Source: Actinidia chinensis (lineage: Eukaryota; Streptophyta; Magnoliopsida; Ericales; Actinidiaceae). Taken from it: 17,500 nt of DNA. Shown piece after piece: positions 1 to 9,060 of the stretch (positions are counted from its first letter, which is position 1; every line of letters begins with the position of its first letter). The position numbers and the translations under genes were made by a program. The DNA is taken from assembly GCA_009663005.1 (NCBI GenBank), contig VIGQ01001277.1, positions 157,501 to 175,000 on the forward strand, given 5' to 3'. The notes under the pieces were generated by a model. The model saw only the letters and a program-made list of their open reading frames with translations. It was not told the DNA's origin and did no database searches.

Positions 1-681
1 CTGTGGTAGACTAAGGGCTTCTCTGCCACCTCATTGGTGGGAACAAGCCATGAGTTGAGCTAAAAGGACATTTACCCGGTGGTGTTGAAAAGTAATTTCT
101 GAAACCTCCATCTGCCATAATATTCACCTTGATGTTTTTGTTCCTAATTTAGATAAATGCTGCTTTCTCAACAAGATTCATGTTTTCTTATCTTAACATT
201 TGCATAAATTTAAAACCACGTTGTTGTTTAATAGAGCACACTTCATATTATCTTGTGCCTTGGTTCTACTTGATTGTCTCACCGTCATTAGTATATGCAA
301 TTTTACTGGAGCCCAGACCAGTATCTTCAGCATCTGGTGGGGACATTAGTATTGCCCTCCTAACTACATAAGGTTGGCCCTTTGTGTATCTTTATCTGTT
401 AAAATAAGTTTTATAAGGAAGAAAGAAAAAGAAAGGAGGAGATTTATATTTATATGCATGATGTTGTTTTGTTTCTTTACAGCAATGTGTAATGCTCTTT
501 TTTTTGATCTTGCATATTATTGGAACTACAACAACTACATTACGATTCAGATTGTGATTCATTGAAGGCTGTTGCAAGCTCTTTACCCAAGAAAAGAAAA
601 GAAAACAAATTGAAATTTCCAGCAATTTTGAGATCCACTTATGAAGTGTTCTGAGATTTTATCAGGTTTCTTGTATTTCAG
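1..681 (+). other. Probable intron or upstream part of a host gene
   Basis: This AT-rich, T-rich stretch has no convincing coding signal. It ends in a good plant splice acceptor (ttgtatttcag, AG at 680-681) directly before the exon-like open frame that starts at 682. The short frames at 180-371, 374-565 and 392-625 have low-complexity, intron-like composition and no recognisable motif. I infer an intron of a gene that enters from the left edge. A promoter or 5' UTR is possible but less likely, because the following frame has no early ATG. Confidence 0.45.
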
Positions 682-1079
682 GCGGATCAGTTGAACTTCG
701 TGCTGGTTGAAATGGTTGACGCTGGTGAAAAGATCGAGTTGGGATATGCTTCACTTCTCACGAATGTAGGCAATAGAATTAATAATCTGGTGCTTGGAAA
801 TCTATCTTGTTCAGTTGTGTATATGCTAAAGGAAGTCATGGATCATTCTCTGGATGAACATTCAATCATTGTGGAAATTAGTGACTTCATTCCAGAAGAA
901 TTAGCCAATGTCTCTGGAAGAGGGATCTAGTAATGTGCGCATCTCGTAATCCTTCAAACAAAAAAGTTTGCCATCAGTCAACCGCAGTGAGCAGCAATGG
1001 ACAGAAGAAAAGGGTTAATTATGGAAGCCCAAGGAGCCCGCCTAGGGCCTTTACCAAGCATGTGGTTGAATTTATTTAG
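682..1079 (+). pseudogene. 3'-terminal exon of an unrecognised gene, apparently frameshifted
   Basis: After the acceptor at 680-681 the frame opens as A-D-Q-L-N-F-V-L-V-E-M-V and runs about 80 residues to a stop at 928-930. This part reads like ordinary protein, with alternating hydrophobic and acidic residues (Asp-Ala-Gly-Glu-Lys, then Asp-His-Ser-Leu-Asp-Glu, ending near Ile-Pro-Glu-Glu-Leu-Ala). A second frame opens immediately afterwards (933-1079, stop TAG at 1077) and encodes a Ser/Lys/Arg-rich tail ending in His-Val-Val-Glu-Phe-Ile. The tail looks like the natural C-terminus of the same protein displaced by a small indel around 921-940. No plausible intron is short enough to explain the shift, so I call a pseudogene or a gene with a broken end. 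I do not recognise the family and assign no function. A sequencing error could produce the same picture. Confidence 0.5.
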
Positions 1080-2874
1080 TCTTTTTCATTGCATTTTAAT
1101 TTTTTGGCAGTTATTAGTTGCTTTGATTAGGTTTCAGATTGGGTGAACTTTGGAAATTCTAAGAATTGCTAAACATGGGTTGTTAAGGGATTGACCAGGG
1201 TTTGTCTTGTCAGTCCAGTTACATTATTGGATAATTTATTGAGGTATACAATGAGTCTCGTATAAAAAGCGTCAATGGTTCTTTATCTTAAGGCATCCAT
1301 AGTTTCAATAGATTAAGGAGAATCCATATGCTTGTTGTTTGTACGTATGTATAAGAAATTCTATTCAATGGAGCTCGATTTCGAGATTTTTTGGGGGGGG
1401 GGAGGGTCACATCGGGATTTTTTTATGGACATCTATTGTAGCGGGTTTGGGAAAGAAGAACTTTCTTTTCACAAATGTGTTACCACTTAACACAACGCAG
1501 CTTCCTACTACGATCTTCATAGAGATTTCCTCAAAATTGTTCTATGTCCATGCCACAAAGACATGCATGAGCCACGGTGCCTTTGACATCAATTTTTAAG
1601 AAACAGCTACCGAAATACTCGTTTGATTATAGGTGCAACATTGAAATTCAAATAGTTATGGATCTTCAAATAAAGGGTGCAGAAAAAAAAAACAACTCAT
1701 TGAAGCGGGTGGGTAAACTCCGTAGGAGGAAAACCAGCTTGTCTGAGTTTCAACCTCTCTGCAGGTATCCACATGATAAAGGCTTGCTAGAACATCTTTT
1801 GTGTATGCCAAACAAGCTTGCACCACGGACCCTTTCTTTTTTTGTTCTAAGCAAACTGCTAAGCATCACGAATAGCAAACTGTCTGGATTGTTTCCCGTC
1901 CATTCTACTTTATCATGAGAATTACAGTTAGGTTTCACATTGTGGGGGATTTCCGATACCCACACGATTGAGTGAATAAGTTTGTTGTAGGTGGCCACGA
2001 CGAATCCTCTCTCCAATATTTTTGCAACAAATGTGTATCTGCCCAAGCCAAATGGTAGAGTCGTCCCCCTCACTCACCTAAGTCACCCAAGTTTGGTATA
2101 TATAATCTAGAAGAGGGCCTACTCACTCCACCTCTTCTTATCTCTTTATTTGTCTTATATCTCACTATTGTCAGTTGATTTTAGATCACCTGCCTCGATC
2201 CGCTATGTTCTCCAAAAAAAATTGTCATATTGCGAATCTTGGCAATCGTTGTTTAAAACGTTATTTCCGACACAATTCAACAAAGCGGGCATTCCTGTGA
2301 ATTCAATAAACGTTACACTCCCAATACCATCACGGCATCATTAGTACTGCCATCCTAATAATGACGCACATCCCGTCAATTCCAACAATGTGCATTTCAC
2401 CAATCCAGTAGGGGTGCATTTCTCATTTACCTTTTCCATCTCTCAAAGTTCAAGTGGGCCATATTTTCCTTGTGCCAACTTGTTGTGGGGAGTGTTAAGT
2501 TTGCAGATCCGCTAATTAATGGACGTAATTAATTTTTTTATTGGCATGGGAAAAAAAAGAAGGCCAAACACACCATAGTGGGATATTGATGCCATTCAAC
2601 ACTTTGAGTATGTTAAGTTTATCAATCTCACTTTTAAATAGGCGTGGAAAAGCTTAGGTAGTAGATACACACTAGACATAGGTCAATGGGAATCGAACGG
2701 TCCGAACCACGGTGAGAAGGGGATCGTTATCCCGCCTATGCATGATTTGTGTATTTAAATTTTTCTTTCTTTCAGATCTTAAGCCATATAAATCATACAA
2801 TATTGATCAAGAGGAAAGCGGAGTTCGGAAACCCTTGACTAGTACGAGATAGATTCAAGGATCGAAAACATTGA
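1080..2874. other. Intergenic region, no recognisable gene
   Basis: The first 250 bases are T-rich and could be the 3' UTR and downstream flank of the exon above; I see no canonical AATAAA close to its stop. A G10 run lies at 1393-1402. Two open frames overlap on opposite strands (1577-1918 plus, 113 codons; 1750-2073 minus, 107 codons). I recognise neither, and antisense overlap with no motif suggests chance or old repeat sequence. The minus frame has a fairly protein-like central part but no signal I can name. The frame at 2150-2344 is unremarkable. Confidence 0.5.
2097..2106 (+). promoter_or_regulatory. Possible TATA box (TATATATAAT)
   Basis: A TATATATAAT motif is followed by a pyrimidine-rich stretch with several CT-rich patches (about 2125-2160). 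That arrangement resembles a plant core promoter and start region. No convincing coding region follows before the solo LTR at 2881, so this is either an orphan promoter remnant or a chance AT-rich match. Confidence 0.22.
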
Positions 2875-2879
2875 GTTTA
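2875..2879 (+). repeat. Target site duplication of the solo LTR, left copy (GTTTA)
   Basis: GTTTA precedes the LTR terminus TGTTCC (at 2881) by one base and is repeated exactly at 4200-4204 after the other terminus. Five bases is the usual duplication length for Ty1-copia integrases. The extra T at 2880 is probably a small later change at the LTR edge. Confidence 0.65.
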
Positions 2880-2884
2880 TTGTT

Positions 2885-3022
2885 CCGTGGTGTGCCCCGG
2901 CGCTGCTACTACCTCCTGCGGCGGCTGGCGACGGCCGCGGATTGTGGGTTCGGCCTGCACTGGCATGGTCGCGGTCGGGGCCTGCAGGTTGTTGTTGCTT
3001 CTCTGCACTTCATGCTGCCCTC
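2885..3022 (-). other. GC-rich island within the solo LTR (presumed U5 side)
   Basis: This block of about 140 bases is rich in GGC, GCC and CGG and stands out against AT-rich surroundings. In the minus orientation of the LTR it lies downstream of the TATA-like site and adjoins the LTR end, so it would fall in the R/U5 leader. The open frames across it (2871-3059 and 2887-3081) follow from stop codons being rare in GC-rich DNA; I see no protein motif. Confidence 0.5.
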
Positions 3023-3190
3023 TGCTGGTTTCAGCCACAAAAACGATCCAACCCTTTAGGATTAGGTTTCATAGTTCCTAAACCTTGATATTCTCTCATT
3101 TTCTCTCAACATTAATCAATCTTTTAGACTATGAGCTTCGGATTTTTTCTCAAAAATTATGAGAGGAATAATCATAAGGATTGCCAGCCC

Positions 3191-3200
3191 ATTATATATT
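3191..3200 (-). promoter_or_regulatory. TATA-like element of the solo LTR
   Basis: The minus strand reads AATATATAAT followed by a GGGCTGGCAATCC stretch. It sits about 1 kb from the LTR start and 310 bases from its end, a plausible place for the U3/R promoter of a plant LTR. There is no evidence of current activity. Confidence 0.35.
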
Positions 3201-4199
3201 ACATAGGCTAAGCTCCAACTAAAAAAGGGGGATAGAGATCTGGAGTTCCTAATATGCTTCAATTAAACTATTAAAAGTCTTAGTTCTAAATAATTTAATT
3301 AGTAAATTAATTAATCCAAATAATGTCTACTAAATAATCTAGATCTGCACTCCAAAGTAAAGGACTCTAAAATACCCTATCACTATTGTAATCCCACAAT
3401 TTTAAAAAAACCCTCTACATGGGTATCAATAATTAGGGTTGGATAAAATAATTGTCTACCCAATCATAATTTTACAACTCTTACGATACATAATTATTTT
3501 CATCTTAATCGCAAAAATATAAGTTCTATTTCAAAAAAATTACGAAAAGACTGCATCCAGATTTTCAATGACTCTACACTGAATGAATTAACTCATAAGT
3601 AATATGCATCTCTCCTATAAGAGATGAGAGTGAGATTCATCTTGAGAATTAGTGTTCCCACAGACCTAACAATGACCACCCAAGGATCCGAGGTTTGATC
3701 TCAATAGCCTCACTCATGATTAAATTAAAATGAACAATTGTCAAGAACTTAAGTTCATCATTTTCCAAGATAAAGTCAATGCAAAGAGCGAATGTAAAAT
3801 TTTATCATAAAAGTAATAGTTTATATGATTACTTTCTTACGAAGATTCAGTAAGTTTTTTTCCGTAATACACCAATATTTTACTCGAGTATTACTTGATG
3901 GTGAGATCAACCATCCTATCATATAGAGGGTAAAATTATTATAGTCTTCATGAGGACATCAAAACTTAGTAGACTGCGAACTCAATTAAGGACTAACAAC
4001 GATTAAATGATCCCCTGGATAAATTTATTTCACACATTATCATACTGTAGGATAACGTTAAGGACGCATATCATCTCATGATGTATAAAATATCCATATA
4101 TCTCTGATATATAATAGAAACATCATCCAATATATGATAAAATGAATCTCATTTAAATAATAATTTAAATATTTGAACAAGGGGATACAATTTCCAACA

Positions 4200-4204
4200 G
4201 TTTA
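4200..4204 (+). repeat. Target site duplication of the solo LTR, right copy (GTTTA)
   Basis: GTTTA directly follows the LTR terminus CCAACA and matches 2875-2879. Together they fix the LTR boundaries. Confidence 0.65.
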
Positions 4205-4417
4205 ATACTTGTCTTCTTCCTTTTTTTCTTATTTCTTTTCTTCTATTTTTGCCTAATCTTCTCTATCTAAATTTAACATAGATTGAGTTAGTCTTGGGAT
4301 AGCCTCTCATCGAGATTTTTGTGAGTCAAGTCTACCGCTCAAGTCATTTCTTATCTAGTTCATCTCTTCTTCACTTCCACTTCTATCGGATGATGTGGTG
4401 GGGAGTCATAGAACTTA

Positions 4418-4504
4418 TCCCACATCGCTTTTTCTAGAAACCCAAGTTGGAAATATTATCACCTAAAGGCTACCTCACATTACCCATTGGTTTTAAGGTG
4501 GAGC
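4418..4504 (+). repeat. Possible TRIM or short-LTR remnant
   Basis: The segment has TCCCACATCG at 4418-4427 and ATTGGTTTTAAGGTG at 4486-4500. From memory, both phrases recur together in dispersed plant repeats, including short LTR/TRIM-type elements. No 5S rRNA-like part is present, so this is not Cassandra. No terminal repeats or target duplications were found, so the boundaries are only those of the two motifs. Confidence 0.25.
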
Positions 4505-4569
4505 ATCATTCCGTTCTAAATACCAGTCATATTAAACTCTCTCCCCTTTTTTTGTTCGTCAACTATAGG

Positions 4570-5330
4570 CTATAGGGAATCTAGTAATCAAACCATAGAG
4601 AATCTTGGACCATTTCAAAGTAATGAATGAAATTGTCTAATGACATCGATGGTGATTCAAAATCTTTCTCCAAGGACAAAGCATCCCCAGGAATTAGAAT
4701 GGCCCGAATAAGCATGGTTTGCACCCTCAGGATAAATAACTGATTCCCTGTGTCAGCACATATTACAATGTGCATGACAAGGGTGCTGTTGCTCGTTCCT
4801 CACATGCCTCATGTAAACCAATGCCACCTCTCCCTTTGGACCCAAAGGTTGTCCATGTGACTTTAGCCCCCACTATTCTTCAATTCCACCACCATTTCCA
4901 TGCCAAGCTTCTAATAATCTTTTCCACAATATTGATCACACATTAGGAACGAACGAGTTGCGAGTAGTAGAGTTGAATGGAAAAATACAACCGATTTATC
5001 AGGCGCACTGCCAGTATACGATAAGCTCTATTAGTCCTACACATAGCTTAACTTTTGGCACAATTCTCGGCTTTGTCAGGTTTCTCCCGCTGAGTTTTGT
5101 GGTGATGAGGGGGAACACCCAGTGTAGCATAAGGCAAGCTTCCCCCCCTCTTGAACCCCAAGCATCAACCAATCTCCTTCTAACTTCACTATCAACACCA
5201 GAAAGAAATATCATTTTTGCTTGGTTTGGGGATAAACCTGACAAAGTAGGGGAAAAATTAATGCCTTTAGGAGACACCACAGATTGCAAAACACCATTAG
5301 ATCATCCGCCACGGAAGATCGTCACTTAAT
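4570..5330 (-). mobile_element. Decayed LINE-1-type reverse transcriptase fragment
   Basis: The minus strand carries a non-LTR reverse transcriptase remnant broken by frameshifts and stops. At 5309-5286 it reads A-D-D-L-M-V-F-C, the catalytic FADD-L box with Phe replaced. In another frame follow L-S-G-L-S-P-N-Q-A-K (near 5240-5210) and S-G-V-D-S, typical of the segment after that box in plant LINEs, then V-F-P-L-I-T-T-K-L-S (near 5120-5090), matching the usual LGVPLxxxxL block. Further down are S-I-Q-L-Y-Y-S-Q-L and V-E-K-I-I-R-S (about 4990-4900), G-A-K-V-T-W-T-T (about 4865) and Q-D-S-L-W-F-D-Y (about 4600-4581). This order fits the thumb and C-terminal part of a LINE-1 ORF2. The endonuclease, most fingers/palm and any poly-A tail are absent. 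Family identity rests on recognised motifs and not on a database search. Confidence 0.8.
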
Positions 5331-5494
5331 TTTTGGGGCACCATCAGTGATGCAGATGCAATATACAGTATTAATATGGTTGATATAAACATCTTTAGTC
5401 AATTTTAATAAAAAGTAGAACAGTATCTCAATATGTAGAGCAATTGGACATCCCTATGATTGAAAGCTTGGTCGTCTATTTTGACAAAAAAAAC

Positions 5495-5514
5495 TAGTGG
5501 TTAAAGCGTTGGAC
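5495..5514 (+). other. tRNA A-box-like sequence, possible decayed tRNA-derived SINE head
   Basis: TAGTGGTTAAAGCGTTGGAC resembles the D-arm region of plant tRNA-Ser or related genes, which holds the internal A-box of RNA polymerase III. No good B-box (GGTTCGANTCC) and no acceptor-stem pairing follow within about 60 bases. It is therefore not a functional tRNA; a SINE head or coincidence are both possible. Confidence 0.2.
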
Positions 5515-6023
5515 GTTGAGTTGGTGAACATTAACCATCTCACAATCGTTATTCTAAAAATAAACAAACACACCAGTTGTTTCAAGTAAGATACTGCTGC
5601 GTAAGTTGGGTAAGTTATGAAATTGATTTAGATACGAGTAAAATATAGACCATTGATTTGCCCCTACAAATGTAGTCATTTAAAGGTTGTTTTGTATAGT
5701 GTACAAGGCTTCCATTTACGAGGGGTCTTTTGAGGAGTAGTTGGTAGACAGGGTTACGCCCACATACGACGATCAAAAACAATTTTCGGCAACACCGAAA
5801 ACCAACTTATGGTAATGTATGAAGACTAACCACTAAGCACATAGAAAAGGATGGACAGGCTTCAGAAGTAAAGACTGATATGAGTCTGAACATTATCAAT
5901 GGCAAAGTGTAAATAAAGCTCCGTGCTGAAGGGATCTAACTTCTATTTAGTATGGAAATGTAACATTGTATAGTATGGTATATTTTACAGATGGATTGTT
6001 AGAGACTATCTATTTATCACAGC

Positions 6024-6095
6024 CTTGTCCCCAATACTGTTTATGAAGATATGGAGAGTCTTGTCCCGAATAGCTTATGAACGATATAAGAGAGT
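6024..6095 (+). repeat. Two-copy tandem duplication, about 36 bp unit
   Basis: The stretch CTTGTCCCCAATACTG...ATATGGAGAGT (6024-6059) is followed at once by CTTGTCCCGAATAGCT...ATAAGAGAGT (6060-6095). The copies share their beginnings, the central TTATGAA and the ends, with several substitutions and small indels, so the duplication is old. No function is apparent. Confidence 0.6.
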
Positions 6096-7693
6096 ATTGT
6101 TTGACATGTAACACTTTTTAACAGTAAAAGAAATTAAAAAACGCCAATTAGTTTAATAATTTATCTTATCATCTTCTGAGTGAGTTATCTGGTGAACCTA
6201 CCCTCTGGAATTTTGGGAAAAACAAGAAAGATCCCTTTGAGCCTTCAATTCGGTAGTAGAATTTTGACAGGAGGTGATGGTAAGTGTTGCTAAGATTTTT
6301 TTTTCGCTTCTCCCAATTGTTGTTTTCATAAATCCTTGTGTATTCCATACCAAGTTAGTCGATCTTGGAGTAGATGACAATGGCCTACACAATATGTATT
6401 ATTATTGAAAGAAGAGCCAAAAGATAAATGTTCCCTTTTTGGATAAGGCATTCCCAACAGGAAGTATTTCCACATGAAGTAATTAAAAGCAAAACTTTCC
6501 TTTGACTTAGAGGAAACGTTTAAAAAAAATCAGGTCTAGTACGGAGGCAAATGGGTCATTTCCCGGAATTTTTGTTTAAAGTGAGAATCCTGTGCATTCT
6601 TATGCTTTATTCGCTTCCAAATGCAACACTAATATTAAAGACGTTGGGTGGAAGTGGTAGAGCTTGTGTTTTCTATTTATCCAACCAACGTTGGTGATTT
6701 GTGTTGGGATAGGGTCGGATGCTTCCAGTTGGGTGGTTCTGTTTTGGGGCAAGGCACTGGGTCAACAAAGTTTAAATTGTCATGTCTCTCTTTGCCAACC
6801 TACTTAGGTTACTTGTTAGAAGGTACTGATTGTTTTTTTTCAATATGTCTCAGTGTTTTTATGATATTTATTTTTGGTGATTAAACATGCAGGAAGCCAG
6901 TAAATTAGAAGGTGTTTTGTGATGGAAACGGGCCAGTTGGTAAACGAATCACAAAATCCTTAGCCAGTAGAGGCCTCTTACTTTTATAGGGTTACTTCGT
7001 GATCTTCGAGAAAGAAGAAGAAGAAGATGATGACGATGTGATAGCGTGTTGCAGACAATATAGAAAAGGTGTCTATACCCAAAATAGTACTACATGGAGA
7101 TTACAAATGGTTATGTGATTCGCTTCAGAAGTGAAGTGAATTCTTTACTGCAAGTGTACGGGTCGCGCAGTTGCTAATAAATTGATAATCCCGGTATCGT
7201 TCCTACCCCACACCGGGCACCCCCCCCTAGTAATTAAGCTGTAGCACTCACTCGACTATCCTAACTCGGATCAACTAGAACTTATATGCATGAACCTAAA
7301 ATAAACACCCCCCGCCCCAACAACAGGTACCAATTCTTGGATTTGGTTGATTGACGTAAACTAAATCTAACTAAGAAAAGCAAATAAAAATTAATTTAAA
7401 CTTAATTAAAAACGACTCAGAATCAATGATCAATCAAATAGGTTTTCGGATTCCAATGGAGGCTTTTTAAACTCAAATCCTTTGACTACATCGTGTTGAG
7501 TCTCGATTGGAAGATTAGTTTTAAAAATAATTATTCTTCAATCTTTAATGTGCAACGAATATAATAAACCTAACTCACGCAATAAACGTTACAAGGCAGC
7601 GTATATTACTGAGCCAGCAATTCATAGATAAACATTACTTGCGCAATAAATCGATTGTTATAATCAAGGTGCGATCACGATTGCCTCACCAAA

Positions 7694-7829
7694 GATGTTA
7701 TCGAATATAAGGACCCAAGTTTTGAAAGTATTTAAATCTGATTGTTTTAATCATGGTAGTTGCATCATCGATCCGAATAACAAGAATGTTTATCGAATAT
7801 AATAGGACGTCCCAGTTTTCGAAAGTATT
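7694..7829 (+). repeat. Duplicated TATCGAATATAA...AGTATT segment
   Basis: A segment of roughly 40 bases beginning near TTATCGAATATAA and ending GAAAGTATT occurs at 7697-7731 and again at 7789-7829. The second copy has small insertions (TAGGACGTCC against GGACCC). The offset is about 92 bases. It is probably part of the internal organisation of the surrounding repeat. Confidence 0.5.
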
Positions 7830-7834
7830 AAAAC

Positions 7835-7863
7835 GAAGAAGAAGAAGAAGAAGAAAAAGAAGA
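7835..7863 (+). repeat. GAA microsatellite
   Basis: About seven GAA units are followed by a GAAAAA-type imperfect extension. The tract directly follows the second copy of the duplicated segment and makes a purine-only strand of about 30 bases. Confidence 0.75.
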
Positions 7864-8400
7864 AAAATAAATCGGTGACATTAAAAATACTTTCATTATT
7901 CATTCATATCCCCAATCAACCTTCACAATCAATTTCAAGTTGGAGGAAAAACTAGCCAGCATGTAAAAAAATCGAAGACATTATGGTATGAAAAAATTGA
8001 CGTCTAAATTGATAAAGAATTAAAATTTTACAAAAATAAAAATAAAACCTAAGAAAAACAATATAAAACCTAAAATAAAAGGGATGAAAAAAAAAAACCC
8101 TAAAAAACAAAACATATTTCGTTCATTAAGATATAAGAAAGTTAATTTATAGGCTTACCAATTAGAATCTAGTCGGATTAGGATTCCTGTACAATTATTT
8201 TCTGAGTATGTTGTAACTCAATTTGGCCATCTTAGAACTCGACTAAGCCAAATTAATATTAGACACAAAAAATGGTAGTCTTAAAATCTTCTTTCCAAAG
8301 AGTAACAATCAGCTCAAGCGGACTATCAAAGTAAAACATTATGTGCCAGAATACCGAGACTGTTTTTCTAGGAAAAAAATCTGCCAAATTTTTCCTTGGA

Positions 8401-8562
8401 GTTCGAACTCTAAAACGGAGTTCGGAACCCTAAGGCAAAAATCCAATTTTCGTTTTCTCTCTAGCATATTTTCAACTGTAAGATAGAGGGTTCGAACCCT
8501 ACCCTTCTATTTTTCTCTTACGTTCGACCCTAAAATGGGCGTTCAAACTCTAAGGCAATTTT
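8401..8562 (+). repeat. Diverged short repeats of the GTTCGAACTCTAA type
   Basis: Units of about 19-20 bases starting GTTCGAACTCTAA or a variant occur in pairs at 8401-8440 and 8522-8561. Single related units lie near 8490 (with the 14-bp palindrome AGGGTTCGAACCCT) and 8744. They look like remnants of a minisatellite inside the larger repeat. The TTCGAA core resembles a tRNA T-loop, but no tRNA can be folded around it. Confidence 0.45.
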
Positions 8563-9060
8563 TACACAGTTTGCCAGCTCAATTGACAAGTTTCGAGATC
8601 CATTAGCCAATTGCTATTAGAGACAAAGTTGTATTCCTGGAGTCCTCTTCTCCCCCTCTTTTTCCATAGCTTTAAATAAGGTCAATCGGACTCAAATAAA
8701 AAGTTATGATCAAAATACGAAAAAAAATATTTTTAGCCTTAGAGGTTCGAAACTCCAAGTAAATTTTTGCTTTTTGACCTTTTTCTTCTCCTCTTTGAGT
8801 CTATTTTGAAGCTCTTGAAATCTATATTGCTACAATGCTCTTAGAGTGTGTGAACTTGTATACTTCATGAGCCTTTTCAGGTTTGAATCTTTCATTCTAT
8901 TCGGGACTACGATTTTTGAACAGCATGCACATACTCCGTCTCACTTTCATGGCCTTAATGCCTCCTTTTTGTCATCATTATCTGCAATGAATTCGAACAC
9001 GAATGTTGTAGGTACGAAACATGATTAAAAGACATAATTAACCTACTCTAGGGCAATTTA

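Larger units (their letters stand above)
2881..4199 (-). mobile_element. Solo LTR of a copia-like retrotransposon, about 1.32 kb
   Basis: Read on the minus strand, this segment starts TGTTGGAAATTG (4199 downwards) and ends with GGAACA at 2881, giving the canonical TG...CA ends and a short imperfect inverted repeat (TGTTGG / TGTTCC). GTTTA flanks it on both sides (2875-2879 and 4200-4204), so both junctions are with host DNA and no internal region remains. That is the structure left by LTR-LTR recombination. A TATA-like AATATATAAT lies on the minus strand near 3191-3200, about 1 kb into the LTR, consistent with a long U3. The last 140 bases before the minus-strand end are strongly GC-rich. No protein is encoded. 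The copia assignment rests on the 5-bp duplication and general LTR resemblance, so a gypsy origin is not excluded. Its ends differ from the LTR at 13616, so it belongs to another family. Confidence 0.72.
5331..7145. other. Intergenic region without recognisable genes
   Basis: No convincing coding sequence is seen on either strand. The frames at 6198-6392 (minus) and 6648-6884 (plus) have no motif I recognise. Local structures include a 7-bp perfect hairpin at 5783-5801 (TTTTCGG/CCGAAAA), the 36-bp tandem duplication at 6024-6095, a GAA-rich run at 7012-7028, and an imperfect hairpin at 7118-7141 immediately before the repeat that starts at 7146. Confidence 0.5.
7146..9060. repeat. Decayed dispersed repeat of unassigned class
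   Basis: The block opens with TACTGCAAGTGTACGGGTCG and continues through CGGTATCGTTCC and a noncoding stretch of about 1.9 kb. From memory, the opening phrase and the downstream TTATCGAATATAAG segments belong to a very common plant dispersed repeat associated with LTR retrotransposons; I cannot confirm the family. No open frame of note exists except 8846-9028, which has no motif. Internal repeats include a duplicated TATCGAATATAA segment, a GAA tract and several GTTCGAACTCTAA-like units. The right boundary is approximate and no target duplication was found. Confidence 0.4.

Noticed and set aside
1577..2073. Overlapping 113-codon (+) and 107-codon (-) open frames
   Set aside because: They lie antisense to each other with no recognisable domain and no splice or promoter context that favours either.
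2670..2745. Minus-strand CGTTCGATTCCC, resembling a tRNA B-box
   Set aside because: No A-box, acceptor stem or anticodon loop can be drawn at the right distances.
2871..3081. Open frames across the GC-rich island
   Set aside because: They arise from few stop codons in GC-rich DNA inside an LTR; composition is low complexity.
4418..4504. Cassandra-type TRIM with 5S rRNA
   Set aside because: No 5S-like sequence is present next to the CCCACATCG motif.
4958..5329. 123-codon plus-strand open frame
   Set aside because: It is antisense to the LINE reverse transcriptase remnant and has no protein motif of its own.
8484..8502. tRNA T-loop-like GGGTTCGAACCCT
   Set aside because: It is a short palindrome without a pairable T-stem of proper length, anticodon arm or A-box upstream; it belongs to the GTTCGAAC repeat units.
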